Shown here piece after piece: positions 62,654 through 64,000 of a stretch of 64,000 nt of DNA. The first letter of the stretch is position 1. Each line of letters begins with the position of its first letter. Made by a program: the position numbers and the translations under genes. The notes beneath the pieces are model-generated. The model was not told the origin of the DNA. It made no database searches and saw nothing but the letters and a program-made list of their open reading frames with translations. The stretch spans positions 3,334,501-3,398,500 of the forward strand of contig NZ_CP090959.1 of assembly GCF_024138675.1 (NCBI RefSeq). Reading direction: 5' to 3'. The DNA comes from Simiduia sp. 21SJ11W-1. Its GTDB lineage: Bacteria > Pseudomonadota > Gammaproteobacteria > Pseudomonadales > Cellvibrionaceae.

Positions 62654-64000
62654 ATGGACGTTTTCGAATATCGTGATGCGGTTATACGTGACTACCGCGC
62701 ATTCACTACCAGCTTTGCAAAAATCAAAGCACCAGACATCAAGCAGTACGTAGATGGGCTTTACGAGTCGGGTCAATATTGGCCTGCACCGCTGATCCAA
62801 TTGAACCCGCAGTTTGTGCAGGGGGGCAATGTGGAGCAGTTGGTAGCCGACGGGGTCCTGCAAAAAGAGTGCGCCAATATATTCCGCTTCGGACGTGAAC
62901 AGGGCGGCGCGGGCATACCGGCACAGCTGCACAAGCACCAGCAAGATGCCATCCATATTGCCCAGCGCGGCCAAAGCTATGTGTTAACCACCGGTACCGG
63001 CTCGGGTAAGTCGCTGAGTTACATTCTGCCCATTGTAGATAGCGTTCTGAAACAAAAGGCCCGATGCACCAAAGCAAGCATCAAAGCAATTATTATTTAT
63101 CCAATGAACGCGCTGGTGAATTCTCAACGCGAAGAGCTGGAAAAATTTCTCGGCCATTATGGGCAAGACAAGCCCGTGACCTTTGGCCGGTATACAGGCC
63201 AGGAATCCTCAGAAGAGCGCCATGCAATGGCGGCCAATCCGCCAGACATTATCCTCACTAACTTTATGATGCTCGAACTGCTGATGACCCGGCAGGACGA
63301 GATAGACCGCAAGGTCATGGCCGCCGCCCAGGGCCTGCAATTTCTGGTACTGGATGAGCTGCATACCTACCGTGGGCGCCAGGGTGCCGATGTGGCCATG
63401 CTGGTGCGCCGCGTGCGTGAAGCGCTGAACGAAAACGTCTTGTGCATTGGCACCTCGGCCACCATGGCCAGCGACGGCAATCTGGCCGCCCGCAATGAAG
63501 CCGTGGCCAAGGTAGCCTCCAAACTTTTTGGTGCCCAGGTCAGTCCCGAAAATATTGTTACCGAAACTCTGCAGCGCCAAACGCCCCATGCCAAAAAGCC
63601 TGAGGGTGCAGCGTTGGCTGGCGCACTTAGCGCACCACTGCCAGACGGTAGTGATTTTAAAACCATGCGCGAGCACCCACTCTCAGCTTGGATTGAGCTG
63701 ACCCTGGGCTTGCGCTGGGAAGAGGATCGCTGGGTACGCGCAAAGCCCCAGGCGCTGCGCTGGGCAGCTGAGCAATTGGCGCAAGATACGAGCCTCACCA
63801 TTGATCAATGTGAAGCTGTTTTACGACAGTTTTTGTTAACGGCCTACCAAACTCGTGATGGCAATGGCAAACCGCTGTTTGCGTTCCGTTTGCATCAGTT
63901 TATTTCGGGGGCGAGCAACGTCTATTCCACTCTGGCTCCGGCGGGCCAACGAACCTTTGATGTAACTGGCCAACAATTTTTACCCGGACAACGAGAATAC
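62654..64000 (+). CDS. large DEAD/DEAH-box helicase, defence-type (partial, runs off window)
   Basis: 449 codons are open from ATG 62654 to the last base with no stop. Superfamily 2 motifs: Q-like His95-Gln96, Walker A TGTGSGKS at 113-120, Ia YPMNAL at 149, TN at 202, motif II DELH at 234-237 followed by TYRGRQGADVA, and III SAT at 268-270. The later part has PLFAFRLHQFISGASNVYSTL. These segments are typical of very large helicases with a C-terminal DUF1998/zinc region found in anti-phage islands, such as DruE of Druantia; the C-terminal part and partners lie past 64000. An upstream in-frame stop at 62630 and a weak GGA set the start. Confidence 0.88.
   Translation, partial: MDVFEYRDAVIRDYRAFTTSFAKIKAPDIKQYVDGLYESGQYWPAPLIQLNPQFVQGGNVEQLVADGVLQKECANIFRFGREQGGAGIPAQLHKHQQDAIHIAQRGQSYVLTTGTGSGKSLSYILPIVDSVLKQKARCTKASIKAIIIYPMNALVNSQREELEKFLGHYGQDKPVTFGRYTGQESSEERHAMAANPPDIILTNFMMLELLMTRQDEIDRKVMAAAQGLQFLVLDELHTYRGRQGADVAMLVRRVREALNENVLCIGTSATMASDGNLAARNEAVAKVASKLFGAQVSPENIVTETLQRQTPHAKKPEGAALAGALSAPLPDGSDFKTMREHPLSAWIELTLGLRWEEDRWVRAKPQALRWAAEQLAQDTSLTIDQCEAVLRQFLLTAYQTRDGNGKPLFAFRLHQFISGASNVYSTLAPAGQRTFDVTGQQFLPGQREY

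Larger units (their letters stand above)
56833..64000. mobile_element. tRNA-integrated genomic element (left end; right end beyond the window)
   Basis: Starts with a displaced tRNA 3' fragment, then a tyrosine integrase reading inward, an AlpA-like protein, primase/ATPase replication genes and a cargo helicase. All genes are on +. Because the 3' half of a minus-strand tRNA remains at the left, the rebuilt complete tRNA gene should lie at the right end, past 64000. Confidence 0.85.

Overview
This window is chromosomal DNA from a Gram-negative gammaproteobacterium. The complete str, S10, spc and alpha ribosomal operons, the tRNA(Thr-Tyr-Gly-Thr)-tuf-tRNA(Trp)-secE-nusG-rplKAJL-rpoBC cluster and the birA-coaX-SPOR group are in the order usual for gammaproteobacteria. 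The curli genes, the TonB-dependent receptor with a TPR-sulfotransferase and the PEP-CTERM-type polysaccharide deacetylase fit a marine or polysaccharide-degrading Cellvibrionales lineage (Simiduia, Saccharophagus and Teredinibacter are plausible relatives). The genus is an inference from protein style, not from a search.

Layout. (1) 1-4.9 kb: an extracellular polysaccharide fragment, with a nucleotide-sugar dehydrogenase, a UDP-glucuronate-4-epimerase-like enzyme and a polysaccharide deacetylase on +, facing a GDP-mannose-forming manC/algA-type gene on -. (2) 5.0-7.0 kb: ssb and a YajR-like MFS transporter on -. (3) 7.2-12.6 kb: an unknown secreted helical-repeat protein with its own promoter and terminator, then csgD-csgE-csgF-csgG-csgB-csgA, a full curli system on one strand ending in a large 361-residue curlin. 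(4) 12.6-19.5 kb: uvrA (+), then a TPR-sulfotransferase and a TonB-dependent receptor (-). (5) 19.7-51.8 kb: transcription and translation genes, all on -. From transcription start to end they run: the tRNA/tuf/secE/nusG group, rplKA, rplJL, rpoBC, str (rpsL-rpsG-fusA-tuf), S10, spc and alpha. Several sigma70 promoters with 17-bp spacers, attenuator hairpins and terminators are visible. (6) 51.8-52.6 kb: four tRNA genes with a structured spacer that carries a partial copy of the tRNA-Tyr 3' end. (7) 52.6-56.8 kb: SPOR protein, coaX, birA and alr (-), then a small MshEN-like protein (+).

(8) 56.8 kb to the window end: an integrative element. Its left edge is a 45-bp 3' fragment of a CAT-anticodon tRNA gene, followed by a P4/DUF4102-type tyrosine integrase, an unknown protein, a block of repeated and inverted CGGTGAYACC motifs, an AlpA-like HTH protein, a second unknown protein, a CHC2 zinc-finger primase fragment and a DUF3987/YfjI-type ATPase. 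After a 582-bp non-coding stretch, a large DEAD/DEAH-box helicase begins and runs off the window with 449 codons visible. It resembles the helicases of anti-phage islands (DruE-like or DUF1998-linked) and is the most promising lead; the rest of the system and the right attachment site lie outside the window.
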